A DNA stretch of 64,000 nucleotides from JAYRZB01 sp041916675 (GCA_041916675.1 JAYRZB010000001.1:248001-312000); one strand, 5' to 3'. Numbered from the stretch's first letter, positions 1 through 9,221 are shown. Notes: generated by a model not told the origin, from the letters alone. Translations and numbers: made by a program.

Positions 1-23
1 CCGTCAAAGCTGATGAACACCAT
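1..23 (-). CDS. Possible 5' end of the gene downstream of valS (cut by window edge)
   Basis: On the minus strand after the valS stop there is an open frame that runs off the window edge. An ATG lies at 23-21 and a TTG lies further upstream near 51. Only about eight residues after the ATG are visible, so no family can be named and the start is uncertain. It may not be a gene at all. Confidence 0.2.
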
Positions 24-90
24 CGGCGGCTTACTGCCTCTGGGCCGGTTGACGGTCTGATCGTCTTCGTCTCCGGCCAATTCGGCGCCC

Positions 91-2808
91 CTAGTTCAAA
101 TGCTTCAGCGCCGCGGCAATGCGGTCGCGGCGGTCAGCAGCTTCGGCACGGCGGCTCCGCTGCTCCTCGATCACTTCCTCAGGCGCCTTGGCCACAAACT
201 GCTCGTTGCCCAGCTTCTTGTCGATGCCGGCAATTTCGCCGTCGAGCTTGGCCACGTCCTTTGACAGGCGCGCCTTTTCGGCGGCGATATCAATCACACC
301 CGCCAGCGGCAGCGCCCAGGTGGCTTCCCCGAGGACAAACTGCGCCGAATCGCCAGGCGTCGCCGCAACTGCGGCAATGCTCTCAAGGCGCGCCAGCCGT
401 GCAATCGAGGCCCTGTGCGTTTCAATCCGTTGCAGCGTCGTTGCATTGGCGCCGACCACCACCAGGTTGATCTTTGCACCGGCCGGCACGTTCATTTCCT
501 GCCGCACCGAGCGGATCGAGGTGATCAGCGACAATAGCCAGCCCAGTTCAGCGTCGGCATCGGCCTTTTCGAGTCCCGTCAGGTCTGGCCATGCCGAAAG
601 CACCAGCAGCTTCTCGCGCGCCGGGCCATCCTTGCCGGTTTCAGCCCACAACTCTTCAGTGACGAAAGGCATGAAGGGGTGCAGCAGCGCCAGGATCTGG
701 TCGAGCACAAAAGCCGCCGTCGCCCGCGTTTCCGCCTTTGCGGCCTCGTCGTCACCAGTCAGCACGGGCTTGCTCAATTCCACAAACCAGTCGCAGAACG
801 TGCCCCACACGAAATCGTAGGCCGAATTGGCGGCTTCGTTGAACTTGTAATCGGTGATCCCGCGCGTCACTGCGGCCACGGCACGAGCCGTTTCCCCGAT
901 GATCCACTGGTTGAGCGTCAGCTTGACCGCCTTGGGATCAAACCCATGCGTGCGGCGCGCTTCGTTCATTTCCAGGAAGCGGGCGGCATTCCAGAGCTTG
1001 GTCACAAAGTTCCGATAGCCCTCGACGCGGCTCATCGCCAGCCGCAGGTCGCGCCCCTGCGCGGCCATGGCAGCCAGCGTAAAGCGGGTCGCATCAGCGC
1101 CGTAGTCGTTGATCAGATTGAGGGGGTCGATGACGTTCCCCTTGGTCTTGCTCATCTTCTGGCCCTTTTCGTCGCGGACCAGGGCATGCACATAAACGGT
1201 GTGGAACGGTTCCTCATGCAGGAATTCGAGCCCCATCATCATCATTCGGGCCACCCAGAAGAAGATGATGTCAAAACCCGTCACCAGCACATCGGTCTGA
1301 TAGTACTTAGCCAGTTCCGGGGTCTTTTCCGGCCAGCCCATGGTCGAAAACGGCCAAAGCGCCGAAGAAAACCATGTGTCGAGCACGTCTTCGTCGCGAC
1401 GAAGGTCTACAGCCTTGCCGTAATGCGTGGCGGCCTCGGCCTGAGCATCCGCCTCATTGAGCGCCACAAAGCAGTGCCCGTCCGGCCCATACCAGGCCGG
1501 AATCTGATGGCCCCACCAAAGCTGGCGCGAGATGCACCAGGGTTTGATGTTCTCCATCCAGGCGTAATAGGTGTTCTCCCAGCTCTGCGGCACGAACTTG
1601 GTCCGCCCTTCGCGCACAGAAGCCAGCGCCGGCTTGGCCAGCACTTCCGCATTCACGAACCACTGGTCGGTGAGGTAGGGCTCGATGACGACCATCTTGG
1701 TCTTTTCATCGTGCGGCACCATGATCTTCTTGTCTTCGATGTGGTCAAGCACCCCGAGCGCTTCGAGATCGTCGACAATCTTCTTGCGCGCATCGAACCG
1801 GTCGAGCCCACGATAGGCCTCGGGCGCACCCTCCCAGATCCGGGCGCTGGTGGTGAAAATATTGATCTGCTCCAGCCCGGCGCGCACGCCGACTTCAAAG
1901 TCGTTGAAGTCATGCGCCGGGGTAATCTTGACCGCGCCCGAGCCGAGTTTGGGGTCGGCATAGTCGTCGGCCACAATCGGCACCCGCCGCCCGGTCAGCG
2001 GCAGGGTAACAAACTTGCCGACCAGCGGCCGGTATCGCTCGTCCTCAGGGTGCACCGCAACGCCGGTGTCGCCCAGCATGGTCTCCGGCCGGGTCGTGGC
2101 CACAACGATATAGTCGCGGGTTTCGAAGGCGGTCGCCTTGCCATCCTCGTCGAACTCAATCGGAAACTGATAGGTTACGCCATCGGCCAGCGGATAGCGC
2201 AGGTGCCACATCTTGCCGTTGACTTCGATGTTCTCGACCTCAAGGTCAGAAATCGCCGTTTCCAGCCCCGGATGCCAGTTCACCAGCCGCTTGGCGCGAT
2301 AGATCAGGCCCTTCTTATGCAGCTCGACAAACACCTTGCGCACGGCCTCGGATAGGCCCTCGTCCATAGTAAAGCGCTCACGCGAGAAATCAGCCGACGC
2401 ACCCAGTCGCTTGAGCTGGTTCATAATGGTGCCGCCGCTCTCGGCCTTCCATTCCCAAACCCGCTCCAGGAACTTTTCGCGGCCCATGGCGCGGCGGCCC
2501 GGCATCTGCCGTTCCATCAATTGCCGCTCCACAATCATTTGCGTGGCAATACCGGCATGATCGGTGCCCGGCTGCCAGAGCACATCCTTGCCGCGCATGC
2601 GTTCGAAGCGGATCAGGATGTCCTGGATGGTGTTGTTGAGCGCGTGCCCGATATGCAGCGATCCCGTCACATTGGGCGGCGGGATGACAATCGAAAACGT
2701 CTCGGCGCCCGGCTTGGCGCCTGCACCCGCCGCAAACGCATTGGCATCGAGCCAGGCCTGATAAATGCGGCCTTCGACCGCGCCGGGCTCATACGACTTT
2801 TCGATCAT
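91..2808 (-). CDS. valS: Valine--tRNA ligase
   Basis: Class Ia aminoacyl-tRNA synthetase charging tRNA-Val in the cytoplasm. The 905-residue product has the usual full length. The ATP-binding HIGH motif is at about residues 52-55, inside PPPNVTGSLHIGHALN, and the KMSKT version of the KMSKS loop is near residue 551. The editing (CP1) domain lies between them, with the TTRPETMLGDT segment. The last 70 or so residues are charged and heptad-like, matching the C-terminal coiled coil that contacts tRNA in ValRS. The start at 2808 follows a short intergenic region downstream of popZ. The order popZ-valS is kept in several alphaproteobacteria, including Caulobacter as I recall. Confidence 0.97.
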   Translation of the reverse strand: MIEKSYEPGAVEGRIYQAWLDANAFAAGAGAKPGAETFSIVIPPPNVTGSLHIGHALNNTIQDILIRFERMRGKDVLWQPGTDHAGIATQMIVERQLMERQMPGRRAMGREKFLERVWEWKAESGGTIMNQLKRLGASADFSRERFTMDEGLSEAVRKVFVELHKKGLIYRAKRLVNWHPGLETAISDLEVENIEVNGKMWHLRYPLADGVTYQFPIEFDEDGKATAFETRDYIVVATTRPETMLGDTGVAVHPEDERYRPLVGKFVTLPLTGRRVPIVADDYADPKLGSGAVKITPAHDFNDFEVGVRAGLEQINIFTTSARIWEGAPEAYRGLDRFDARKKIVDDLEALGVLDHIEDKKIMVPHDEKTKMVVIEPYLTDQWFVNAEVLAKPALASVREGRTKFVPQSWENTYYAWMENIKPWCISRQLWWGHQIPAWYGPDGHCFVALNEADAQAEAATHYGKAVDLRRDEDVLDTWFSSALWPFSTMGWPEKTPELAKYYQTDVLVTGFDIIFFWVARMMMMGLEFLHEEPFHTVYVHALVRDEKGQKMSKTKGNVIDPLNLINDYGADATRFTLAAMAAQGRDLRLAMSRVEGYRNFVTKLWNAARFLEMNEARRTHGFDPKAVKLTLNQWIIGETARAVAAVTRGITDYKFNEAANSAYDFVWGTFCDWFVELSKPVLTGDDEAAKAETRATAAFVLDQILALLHPFMPFVTEELWAETGKDGPAREKLLVLSAWPDLTGLEKADADAELGWLLSLITSIRSVRQEMNVPAGAKINLVVVGANATTLQRIETHRASIARLARLESIAAVAATPGDSAQFVLGEATWALPLAGVIDIAAEKARLSKDVAKLDGEIAGIDKKLGNEQFVAKAPEEVIEEQRSRRAEAADRRDRIAAALKHLN

Positions 2809-2829
2809 TTCACTACTCTCAACAGCAAC

Positions 2830-2854
2830 GACCCGCCCGGGATGCGGGCGGGTC
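2830..2854 (-). terminator. GC-rich stem-loop between popZ and valS
   Basis: A perfect 9-bp stem (GACCCGCCC with GGGCGGGTC) encloses a 7-nt loop. It lies downstream of the popZ stop and upstream of the valS start on the minus strand. There is no strong T-run after it, so it may attenuate or process the transcript rather than terminate it. Confidence 0.45.
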
Positions 2855-2922
2855 TGACTTCAACTTGGCAAAGGTCTAAGCAAAAGCGCAGGCCCGGTGT
2901 CAACAGCGGCGCGCGCCCGGCA

Positions 2923-3900
2923 TCATTCGCCGCGTGAAATCCGGGCGATTTCCTTTTCCACCATGCGCTCGACCATGGAGGGCAGGTTTTCGTCCAGCCA
3001 TTCCTTCAGCATTGGCCGCAGCATCTCGCGGATCATGGCATCGATGGTCAGGCCCGGCGATGCCACCTGCACCTGATTGAGTTTGGCAAATGTGTTGCGC
3101 ACCGCTTCATTGGTGGCCGGCTCCAGCAACTGTTCAGCAATATCAGCGCTCAGGGTCGGATCGGGCATCGGGGCTGCTTCTGCCACACTGGCGCGCGGGG
3201 TGAACGTCGGCGTTGGTCGCGGAAACGGATTGCGCTCGACCTGCGGAACTACGGCCTCCTGACGGGGCGTAAAGCGGGGTTCAGGCACAGCGACAGGCTC
3301 CGGTTCGGGTTCTGGCATCGGGGCGGCCTCCAGCATAGCGCTGAAGTCCGACAAGCCGGGTTCCGGCTCGGCACGCATTTCGAACGTTGCCGAAGGCTCT
3401 GGTTCTGGCTCAAGCTCAGCGAAGGCGGCCACCACGTCTTCAACTTCGGGTTCAGCCTCTGTCTCCGCCGGTGGTTCAGGCTGCGCTCCAATTTCGCCTT
3501 CAAACGAAATATCATCGGGATCGACAAAATCGATCGGCGCCTCTACCTCCTTGGGCTGGGCGTTTTTCATAAATTCATCAAAGCTGAATGGGGCCACGGT
3601 CTCGGCCACGGGTTCGGCTTCGGGTTCTGCAGGCACAATCTGCTCGGGCGACAGCGCCAATGGCTCCAGATCGTCCTCAGCGCCATCAGGCAATGCATCC
3701 CAACTGATCGGCTGTGCGGCCGACACCGCGACTGGTTCAGGTGTGACCGGTGTTGGCACGGGTATGGGACGCGGCGCCACGGTTGCTGCGGCTATCGGCC
3801 TTTTCGGCGCAACGGCACCGGCGTCGTCATCAGCAATGATCTGCCTGATCGACGACAGAATTTCGTCCATTGACGGTTCTTTTGGCGCCGGCTTGTTCAT
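2923..3900 (-). CDS. popZ: Polar organizing protein PopZ-like (DUF2497)
   Basis: Polar scaffold protein family; in Caulobacter PopZ forms a polymeric matrix at the cell pole that anchors the ParB/origin complex. The N-terminal conserved helix (SMDEILSSIRQIIADDD) is at about residues 10-26. The C-terminal oligomerisation helices (DAMIREMLRPMLKEWLDENL ... VERMVEKEIARISRGE) fill the last 60 residues. Between them is a roughly 230-residue linker very rich in Pro, Glu and Ala. The protein has 325 residues, well above the roughly 180 of the Caulobacter protein as I remember it; the linker explains the excess. I chose ATG at 3900 rather than GTG at 3903, because GAGG sits 5 nt upstream of the ATG. 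Neighbours valS and tolC support the assignment. Confidence 0.9.
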   Translation of the reverse strand: MNKPAPKEPSMDEILSSIRQIIADDDAGAVAPKRPIAAATVAPRPIPVPTPVTPEPVAVSAAQPISWDALPDGAEDDLEPLALSPEQIVPAEPEAEPVAETVAPFSFDEFMKNAQPKEVEAPIDFVDPDDISFEGEIGAQPEPPAETEAEPEVEDVVAAFAELEPEPEPSATFEMRAEPEPGLSDFSAMLEAAPMPEPEPEPVAVPEPRFTPRQEAVVPQVERNPFPRPTPTFTPRASVAEAAPMPDPTLSADIAEQLLEPATNEAVRNTFAKLNQVQVASPGLTIDAMIREMLRPMLKEWLDENLPSMVERMVEKEIARISRGE

Positions 3901-4038
3901 CACTGCCTCACTTAATCACCAGTACGCGCCTTGCCCCGCCGCAAGACAACTGGCTCCAACGCTGATTCGTTAAGAACCAGTGTATAGCGTTCATTGCTTT
4001 TCAGGAACGCAAGGGCTGGTGGGTCTGGCCGTCTTCCA

Positions 4039-4075
4039 CCAAAAGATGTGGCCGGGCGGTCGCTGCCACCCGGCC
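4039..4075 (-). terminator. Stem-loop terminator after the small membrane gene
   Basis: On the minus strand GGCCGGG pairs with CCCGGCC (4069-4075 with 4050-4056), with three further inner pairs. It is followed by ACATCTTTTGG, a modest T-run. It begins about 8 nt past the stop of the gene at 4083-4463. Confidence 0.6.
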
Positions 4076-4082
4076 CTTTGGA

Positions 4083-4463
4083 TCAACCCCGGCTCAGCGC
4101 CGCTTTGCTGGTCCAGACAATATAGGCGAAAATAGCCATAGAGCCGATCACCAGCAGCGTACTGATCTGCACCAGCACTTCGCCTCTGCCCAAAATCGCC
4201 AGCGCGATACCCGGGCCGAAAGTCAGCGCACCCGCCAGCGAGGCCCAGAAGTGGATCATGGCCAATCGTGTTTTTCCCGCAGCGGGCACCACAACATAGA
4301 ACAGCCCGTAGAGGGCCATGGTCACCCAGCCGATCAGGTTATTGTGGGCATGGGCGCCACCCAGCGTATGATCCTGGGAAATCGACATGTAGACGCCGAA
4401 CGCCATGCCTACCAGGGCAAATAACGTTGCAAGCGCCAGAAACCAGTAGGCAATAGATTTCAT
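4083..4463 (-). CDS. Small four-helix membrane protein, heme-copper-oxidase-subunit-I-like fragment
   Basis: The 126-residue protein has four hydrophobic segments (about residues 5-26, 43-62, 70-90, 98-118). Two histidine-bearing motifs are visible, GGAHAHNNLIGW near residue 36 and MIHFWASLAG near residue 70. Such proteins are often annotated as cytochrome-c-oxidase-like or hypothetical in Hyphomicrobiales, because their helices resemble the first helices of the subunit I/NorB fold. Too few helices are present for an oxidase, so no catalytic role is claimed; haem or metal binding by the histidines is only a possibility. The start has a clear GAGGGGG site upstream. It is a single gene between tolC and popZ with its own terminator. 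Confidence 0.7.
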   Translation of the reverse strand: MKSIAYWFLALATLFALVGMAFGVYMSISQDHTLGGAHAHNNLIGWVTMALYGLFYVVVPAAGKTRLAMIHFWASLAGALTFGPGIALAILGRGEVLVQISTLLVIGSMAIFAYIVWTSKAALSRG

Positions 4464-4582
4464 TTGAGTCCCCCTCGTTTACACCGGCCAACTCTGGCGG
4501 AGGACACAACATCGCTCCGACTCAATTATGGGCCGCGCGGAGCAAGACTAGTGGAGGGTGGAATAGAAACAAGTGCAACCAA

Positions 4583-4620
4583 TGAAAATGGCCGACGCAG
4601 GCGCTACCTGCATCGGCCAT
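4583..4620 (-). terminator. Rho-independent terminator of tolC
   Basis: A 14-bp stem with one G-T wobble (ATGGCCGATGCAGG with CCTGCGTCGGCCAT on the minus strand) and a 5-nt loop is followed by TTTTC. It lies about 20 nt past the tolC stop. It is the strongest terminator-like structure in the first 10 kb. Confidence 0.8.
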
Positions 4621-4638
4621 GAAAATATTCAGCCAGCG

Positions 4639-5991
4639 TTACTCGTTGATGGCGCGCAGTTCCTGCCACACGTCTTCAACAGCGGCGGCATAGCCTTCGC
4701 CCGACTTCAGCGTAACGCCAAGCTTAAGTTCCTCAGCCGACAGACGGCCTGTCGAGGCAATCAGCGCAAACGAAGCGATGATGCGGCTCGAACTGGCCGA
4801 AATCAGACCCTCGCGGGTTGCTGTCAGCTCGGACCGGGCATTGAGAACATCAAGCGTTGTACGCTGACCCACATCACGCTCCTGGATCACACCATCCAGC
4901 GCCAACTGGCCGGCTTCGAGCGCGGCATTGGCCGAGTCGATCTGAGCGCTGGCGTTCTGGAGCGCACTCCACGAACTGATCACCGCTTCACGGATCTGGT
5001 CACGGGTGGAGACAGCGTCGACTTCCGACTTGATCTGCTCGATATTGGCTTTGCGCATGCTCGCGCCCAGCGCACCGCCGGTATAGAGCGGGATCGAGAG
5101 CGACAGCTTCACCGAACCGCTGATGCCGGTATTTTGCGCGCCGCCAAAGCAGTTGATGGTGCAGATATTGCCGATCAGGTCGAGCGTCGGGCCAAAAGCC
5201 GCCCGCGCCGCGTCGGTGCCTGACTGGGCGGCACGGATGGCCGCCTTGGCCGACATCACAGCCGGGTGGCGCGCCTCGGCAAGGCTGATCGCTTCATCAA
5301 TCGACTTGGGCATCAAGCCCGAGAACTTGAAATCCTGGCTCAGGTTCTGCGGCTTGTGGCCCACCCAGCGCATGTAGCTGGCCTGGCTGGTCTGCAGCGA
5401 TGAGAGCGCCGCCTGATAAGCCGCCTGCCCCTGAGCCAGCCGTGCCTGGGCCTGCGACACGTCGATCTTGGTGCCTTCGCCAATGCGCAGCCGGTCATCC
5501 GCCGATTGCACCTGGGTCTGGAAGAATTCCACATTGTCCGCGCGCAGTTTCACCAGCTGCTGATCTCGGATCACGTTCATATAGGCCTGCACCACCGAGA
5601 GCAGCACGTTCTGCTCAGCGTTACGCAATGCCTGGGCGCTGAGCTCGGTCAGCGCGCGCGCCTGCTCAATTTCGGCATCGGTCTTGAAATTATCGAAAAG
5701 CCGCTGCTGGTACCCCAGCCCAACTGTGAAGCTCTGGCTCGTGGTGTAGTTCCCGTTGGCCTGGAACCCGGCCGACAGATCGCCGCTCAACCCGATATTG
5801 GGGAGCTTGCCTGACTTGGCCAATGCAATGTTTTCCGCTGAGGATTTTACGCTCAGCAAAGCCGACATGATCTCGGGATTGTTGGCATAGGCGCTTGCCA
5901 GCGCTTCGCGCAGCGTTTCTGCCTGGGCGGTGGTCGGCACCGCCATCAAGGCAAGCGCCATCGCGCCAGCACGCAAAACTTTAAACGACAT
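4639..5991 (-). CDS. tolC: TolC family outer-membrane efflux/secretion channel
   Basis: Outer-membrane channel partner of type I secretion systems and RND/MFS efflux pumps. From the chosen ATG the protein has 450 residues, normal for TolC. A signal peptide ends near residue 24 (PTTAQA before ETLREAL). The two tandem halves characteristic of OEP repeats are visible: the first opens with LREALASAYANNPEI, the second with SIDEAISLAEARHPAVMSAKA. A longer frame runs upstream to 6033, but GGAGG lies 10 nt before the ATG at 5991 and the signal peptide starts there. The gene follows the isoaspartate methyltransferase gene, an order known from other alphaproteobacteria. Confidence 0.93.
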   Translation of the reverse strand: MSFKVLRAGAMALALMAVPTTAQAETLREALASAYANNPEIMSALLSVKSSAENIALAKSGKLPNIGLSGDLSAGFQANGNYTTSQSFTVGLGYQQRLFDNFKTDAEIEQARALTELSAQALRNAEQNVLLSVVQAYMNVIRDQQLVKLRADNVEFFQTQVQSADDRLRIGEGTKIDVSQAQARLAQGQAAYQAALSSLQTSQASYMRWVGHKPQNLSQDFKFSGLMPKSIDEAISLAEARHPAVMSAKAAIRAAQSGTDAARAAFGPTLDLIGNICTINCFGGAQNTGISGSVKLSLSIPLYTGGALGASMRKANIEQIKSEVDAVSTRDQIREAVISSWSALQNASAQIDSANAALEAGQLALDGVIQERDVGQRTTLDVLNARSELTATREGLISASSSRIIASFALIASTGRLSAEELKLGVTLKSGEGYAAAVEDVWQELRAINE

Positions 5992-6153
5992 CTTCACTGC
6001 GCCTCCAAACCCCGTGGACACTATTCCGGCCACATGGGGTGCACAACATCATAGGACAAGCTCGCTGCATCTTTATTCAAAGATTCACAGCGCGCGTGTT
6101 GGCTCGGCAACACTGGTCCGCTCGCGGGTCAGTAAGGCAAAGCCCGAAACCCT

Positions 6154-6816
6154 CTAGAATACGAACTCTTCGGTAGCCTTGCGATTTCCGATTGGCGGCA
6201 TCGCCCCATCAAACTCAGTGCGCGCGGCAACATCCTTGCCCGACTTCACATAGAGGTTTGCTACGGCGATTGGCCCGGCCTGGATCATGGCAACCAGTCG
6301 GCCACCGTCCTTGAGCTGGGAAAAATACACATCTGGCGTTCCGGCCAGCGCACCCTCGATGACAATCACATCATAAGGGCCATGGTTGCGGCCCGCCGTT
6401 TCCAATGCGCCCGCCGTCACCGTGGCGTTGGTATAGCCAAGCGTTTCAAGGTTCTTGCGCGCCTCGGCGACAAGCCCCTCGTCGGTATCTATGCCGACTA
6501 CTGATGCCGCAAGAAGGGCAATAACGGCGGTGGAGTAACCGTTGGCGCTGCCCACATCGAGCACATGATCAGCGCTCGTAATGCTCGCAAGGTTCAGAAG
6601 TCGGGCAAACTGGGCGGGTGCAGCCATATAGCGAATGCCGTCGCTGCCTTCGAGGCGCTGCACGTCGTCGATATAGGCCAGGTCACGCCGAGATGCGGGC
6701 ACAAACTGTTCCCGTGGCACCTGTCCCATCGCTGTCAGCAATCGCCGGTCCGAGATGCTGCTCGGGCGCACCTGAGTGTCCACCATCACGCGCCGTGCAT
6801 GTGCAAAATCAGTCAT
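6154..6816 (-). CDS. Protein-L-isoaspartate O-methyltransferase family protein
   Basis: SAM-dependent methyltransferase of the PCMT family, which repairs isoaspartyl residues in aged proteins. The 220-residue product carries the family N-terminal segment (RRVMVDTQVRP, PREQFVP) and SAM-binding motif I, VLDVGSANGYSTAV, at about residues 84-97. In motif I the usual GxGxGY is GSANGY. Family members next to tolC in alphaproteobacteria are often called PIMT-like, and some lack the canonical activity, so I do not assign pcm firmly. The start MTDFAHARRVM at 6816 is preferred over an upstream ATG at 6870, because conservation begins there. Confidence 0.85.
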   Translation of the reverse strand: MTDFAHARRVMVDTQVRPSSISDRRLLTAMGQVPREQFVPASRRDLAYIDDVQRLEGSDGIRYMAAPAQFARLLNLASITSADHVLDVGSANGYSTAVIALLAASVVGIDTDEGLVAEARKNLETLGYTNATVTAGALETAGRNHGPYDVIVIEGALAGTPDVYFSQLKDGGRLVAMIQAGPIAVANLYVKSGKDVAARTEFDGAMPPIGNRKATEEFVF

Positions 6817-6978
6817 CTGCCCCAATCCTTGCCCCGGGTCGATGCAGCCAATGCGCTGCCTGCACGTCAATAGCCCTGCCCTGCGTCTTGTTCAAGTCAA
6901 ACGCAAGCGCTGTGAACCGTTGCCGCAGCACACAGGTCACAGCGCCAGCTTTCAAGCCGTCAGGGGCCAGATGCGAGC

Positions 6979-7428
6979 CTACTCGACCCGGTCAAGCCGC
7001 TCGATCACATCGAGCGCGTGCACCAGCGCATTCAGCGCATCGCTGCCCAGAAGCCCATTAAAAGTGTCCTCGAAGCCACGCGCCACGCTGACCAAATCGG
7101 CATAGACCGCCTTGCCCTCCGAGGTGAGCTCAAGCTGCTCGACGCGCCGGTCCGATCCATCCACTTTGCGAACGAGCCAATTACGTTCTTCGAGTGCCCA
7201 AACCGCACGACTGACTTTGGTCTTGTGCATACCGGTCTGGGCGGCGATTTCCGTGGCCGTGATCCGCGTAAACTGGCCGATCAATGCAAGGGTGCGCCAT
7301 TCGGGCCGGTCGATGCCATACCGTTCCTTGTATACCCGTGCAAAGCGGTGTCCGACGTCTTCGGCAGCCCGGGTGAGGCGATAGGGGATAAATTCCTGGA
7401 GATTCAAAATGGGTTTGGCCTGGTTCAT
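6979..7428 (-). CDS. MarR family winged-helix transcriptional regulator
   Basis: The 149-residue protein has the MarR layout. N- and C-terminal helices for dimerisation flank a winged helix, with the recognition helix in ITATEIAAQTGMHKTKVSRAVWALEERNWLVRK (about residues 55-87) and a wing at DGSDRRVEQLELT. GGGAGGG precedes the ATG at a good distance. No target gene is adjacent on the same strand; upstream is a 288-nt gap ending at tRNA-Cys. A 10-bp palindrome at 7461-7470 is a possible autoregulatory site. The ligand cannot be told from sequence. Confidence 0.9.
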   Translation of the reverse strand: MNQAKPILNLQEFIPYRLTRAAEDVGHRFARVYKERYGIDRPEWRTLALIGQFTRITATEIAAQTGMHKTKVSRAVWALEERNWLVRKVDGSDRRVEQLELTSEGKAVYADLVSVARGFEDTFNGLLGSDALNALVHALDVIERLDRVE

Positions 7429-7455
7429 CGTTCCCTCCCGGTTCGATAGGACCTG

Positions 7456-7476
7456 CAGTTACAAATTTGTCAGTTA
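7456..7476. promoter_or_regulatory. Possible operator of the MarR gene
   Basis: ACAAATTTGT is a perfect 10-bp palindrome, 32 bp upstream of the MarR start codon. It is flanked by direct repeats CAGTTA (7456-7461 and 7471-7476). MarR proteins commonly autoregulate through such AT-rich palindromes. The assignment is by position only. Confidence 0.35.
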
Positions 7477-7716
7477 TAAACAGAAAATAAACTCAAACGC
7501 TTTGGGTCGTCCGAGCCGCCAACGCAGCCCGATTAAGTGATGTAATCGAACACACCGAAAAAATCAAAACCCATCGCCACCTCATACGCATTCATTCACC
7601 ATTCTGAACAGTGCGGTTCTCTCAACCATCCGATCACGGAACCGTGAGTAAAATTGCAGTGGGCCTGCAAGTCACTTGCACATCGCCCGACCCTGACATA
7701 GAAACCCGCCTCGTGA

Positions 7717-7790
7717 GGCCACGTGGCGGAGTGGTTACGCAGCGGATTGCAAATCCGTGTATTCCGGTTCGATTCCGGACGTGGCCTCCA
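7717..7790 (+). tRNA. tRNA-Cys (GCA)
   Basis: A 74-nt cloverleaf. Acceptor GGCCACG pairs with CGTGGCC, the anticodon loop is TTGCAAA with anticodon GCA, and the T-arm contains GGTTCGATTCC. The CCA end is encoded. Confidence 0.95.
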
Positions 7791-8021
7791 GAATATTTCC
7801 ATATTTTCAAGATTTTACGCCCCGCAGTGTAGAACGGCGGGTTGCGACCGTTTGGCAAGCCTTGCCTCAGGTCGGCCAGCGGTGTGCCATTGCGGCGTGC
7901 AACTCTCCTCTTCAGCATTCGTCAGGCCCTCGCACTTCCCGATAGGGCCTGCGCATGGTTAAGTACCGTTTACTCAGTGCGAAAAGCATTGGGTAAACGC
8001 CAGAACGCACCTCACACGGGC

Positions 8022-9221
8022 ATGAAGATGACCACCGAAGCTGCGCCACGCCAGACGCCAAGCTCATTTGCGCAGCCAATTGCGGCCGGGCTGCTGGCAG
8101 CGGCGGTTGGTTATGCAAGTTCGTTCACCCTGATTCTTGCCGGACTTACCAATGTCGGGGCTACACCGGCCCAGGCGGGCTCTGGGCTCCTGTCTGTCTG
8201 TGCGGCGGTCGCCATTCTCAACTTCATCATCGCCTGGCGCACCCGCATCCCGCTAAGCTTTGCCTGGTCCACACCGGGCGCAGCATTCCTTGTGGCCGTC
8301 GGTCCTATCGATGGCGGTTTTCCTGCGGTGACAGGCGCATTCCTGATGACCGCTGCGCTCATCGTGCTGACCGGGCTGTGGCCCCCATTCGCTCGCGCCG
8401 TGAGCGCAATTCCCGTCACCATCGCCAACGCCATGCTTGCTGGCATGCTGCTCACCTTGTGCCTTGCGCCAATCAAGGCCGTCGAGCAAATGCCGTTTCT
8501 TGCGCTCCCCATCATCGTTGCCTGGGCTATCGGCCTTAGATTCGCCAGGCGCTTTGCGGTACCGATTGCAGTTGCCGCAACTGGTGCTACGCTGGCCTTC
8601 ACTGTTCGATTGCCCCCGGGAGCGCTTGATGGTTCGTGGCCAGCCCTTGTTCCGGTACTTCCGGCATTCACCTTCGACGGGTTTACAAAGATTGCCCTGC
8701 CACTTTTCATCATAACCATGGCATCGCAGAACCTGCCTGGCATTGCCGTGATGAAAGGCAATGGCTTTGAGCCGAACCCTGCCCCACTTTTCACCATCAC
8801 CGGCATCACCAGCGCTATCACCAGCGCATTCGGCGGCCACACGGTCAATCTGGCCGCCATCACCGCCGCGATCTGCGCCGGGCCCGAGGCGCATGCAGAC
8901 CCAAAGCAGCGCTGGCCCGCCCCGATGGCGGCAGGTGCGGCCTATATGGTGCTGGCGCTGTCCGCCAATCTGGCTGCAGCATTTGTCGCTGCCTCGCCAC
9001 CAATCCTGATTCAGGCCGTTGCCGGCCTCGCTCTGCTTTCCAGCCTTGCATCCGCCCAGGCCTCTTACCTTGGAAAGGAACACGAACGGCTGCCGGCGAT
9101 CCTGACCTTTGTCACGGCGGCCTCGGGTATTTCCATGCTCGGAATCGGCTCCGCTTTCTGGGCTCTCATCGCGGGAGTGGCGCTCATGGTCTTCCTCGGC
9201 GGCTGGCGCGCAAAATCTTGA
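8022..9221 (+). CDS. BenE family benzoate/H+ symporter-like transporter
   Basis: Inner-membrane permease with about 11-12 hydrophobic segments over 399 residues. Family hallmarks are seen in SFAQPIAAGLLAAAVGYASS near the N-terminus, the central TMASQNLPGIAVMKGNG segment and SAFGGHTVNLAAITAAICAG. BenE members import benzoate in aromatic-degrading bacteria, but many homologues sit away from aromatic genes, as here, so the substrate is open. The start MKMTTEA at 8022 is preferred; an in-frame extension upstream to 7842 is not hydrophobic or conserved-looking. The stop overlaps the start of the MobA-like gene, so the two are probably translated together. Confidence 0.88.
   Translation: MKMTTEAAPRQTPSSFAQPIAAGLLAAAVGYASSFTLILAGLTNVGATPAQAGSGLLSVCAAVAILNFIIAWRTRIPLSFAWSTPGAAFLVAVGPIDGGFPAVTGAFLMTAALIVLTGLWPPFARAVSAIPVTIANAMLAGMLLTLCLAPIKAVEQMPFLALPIIVAWAIGLRFARRFAVPIAVAATGATLAFTVRLPPGALDGSWPALVPVLPAFTFDGFTKIALPLFIITMASQNLPGIAVMKGNGFEPNPAPLFTITGITSAITSAFGGHTVNLAAITAAICAGPEAHADPKQRWPAPMAAGAAYMVLALSANLAAAFVAASPPILIQAVAGLALLSSLASAQASYLGKEHERLPAILTFVTAASGISMLGIGSAFWALIAGVALMVFLGGWRAKS

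Noticed and set aside
679..2355. 558-codon open frame antisense to valS
   Set aside because: valS is complete with HIGH and KMSKS motifs; the antisense product is low-complexity His/Arg/Gly-rich sequence.
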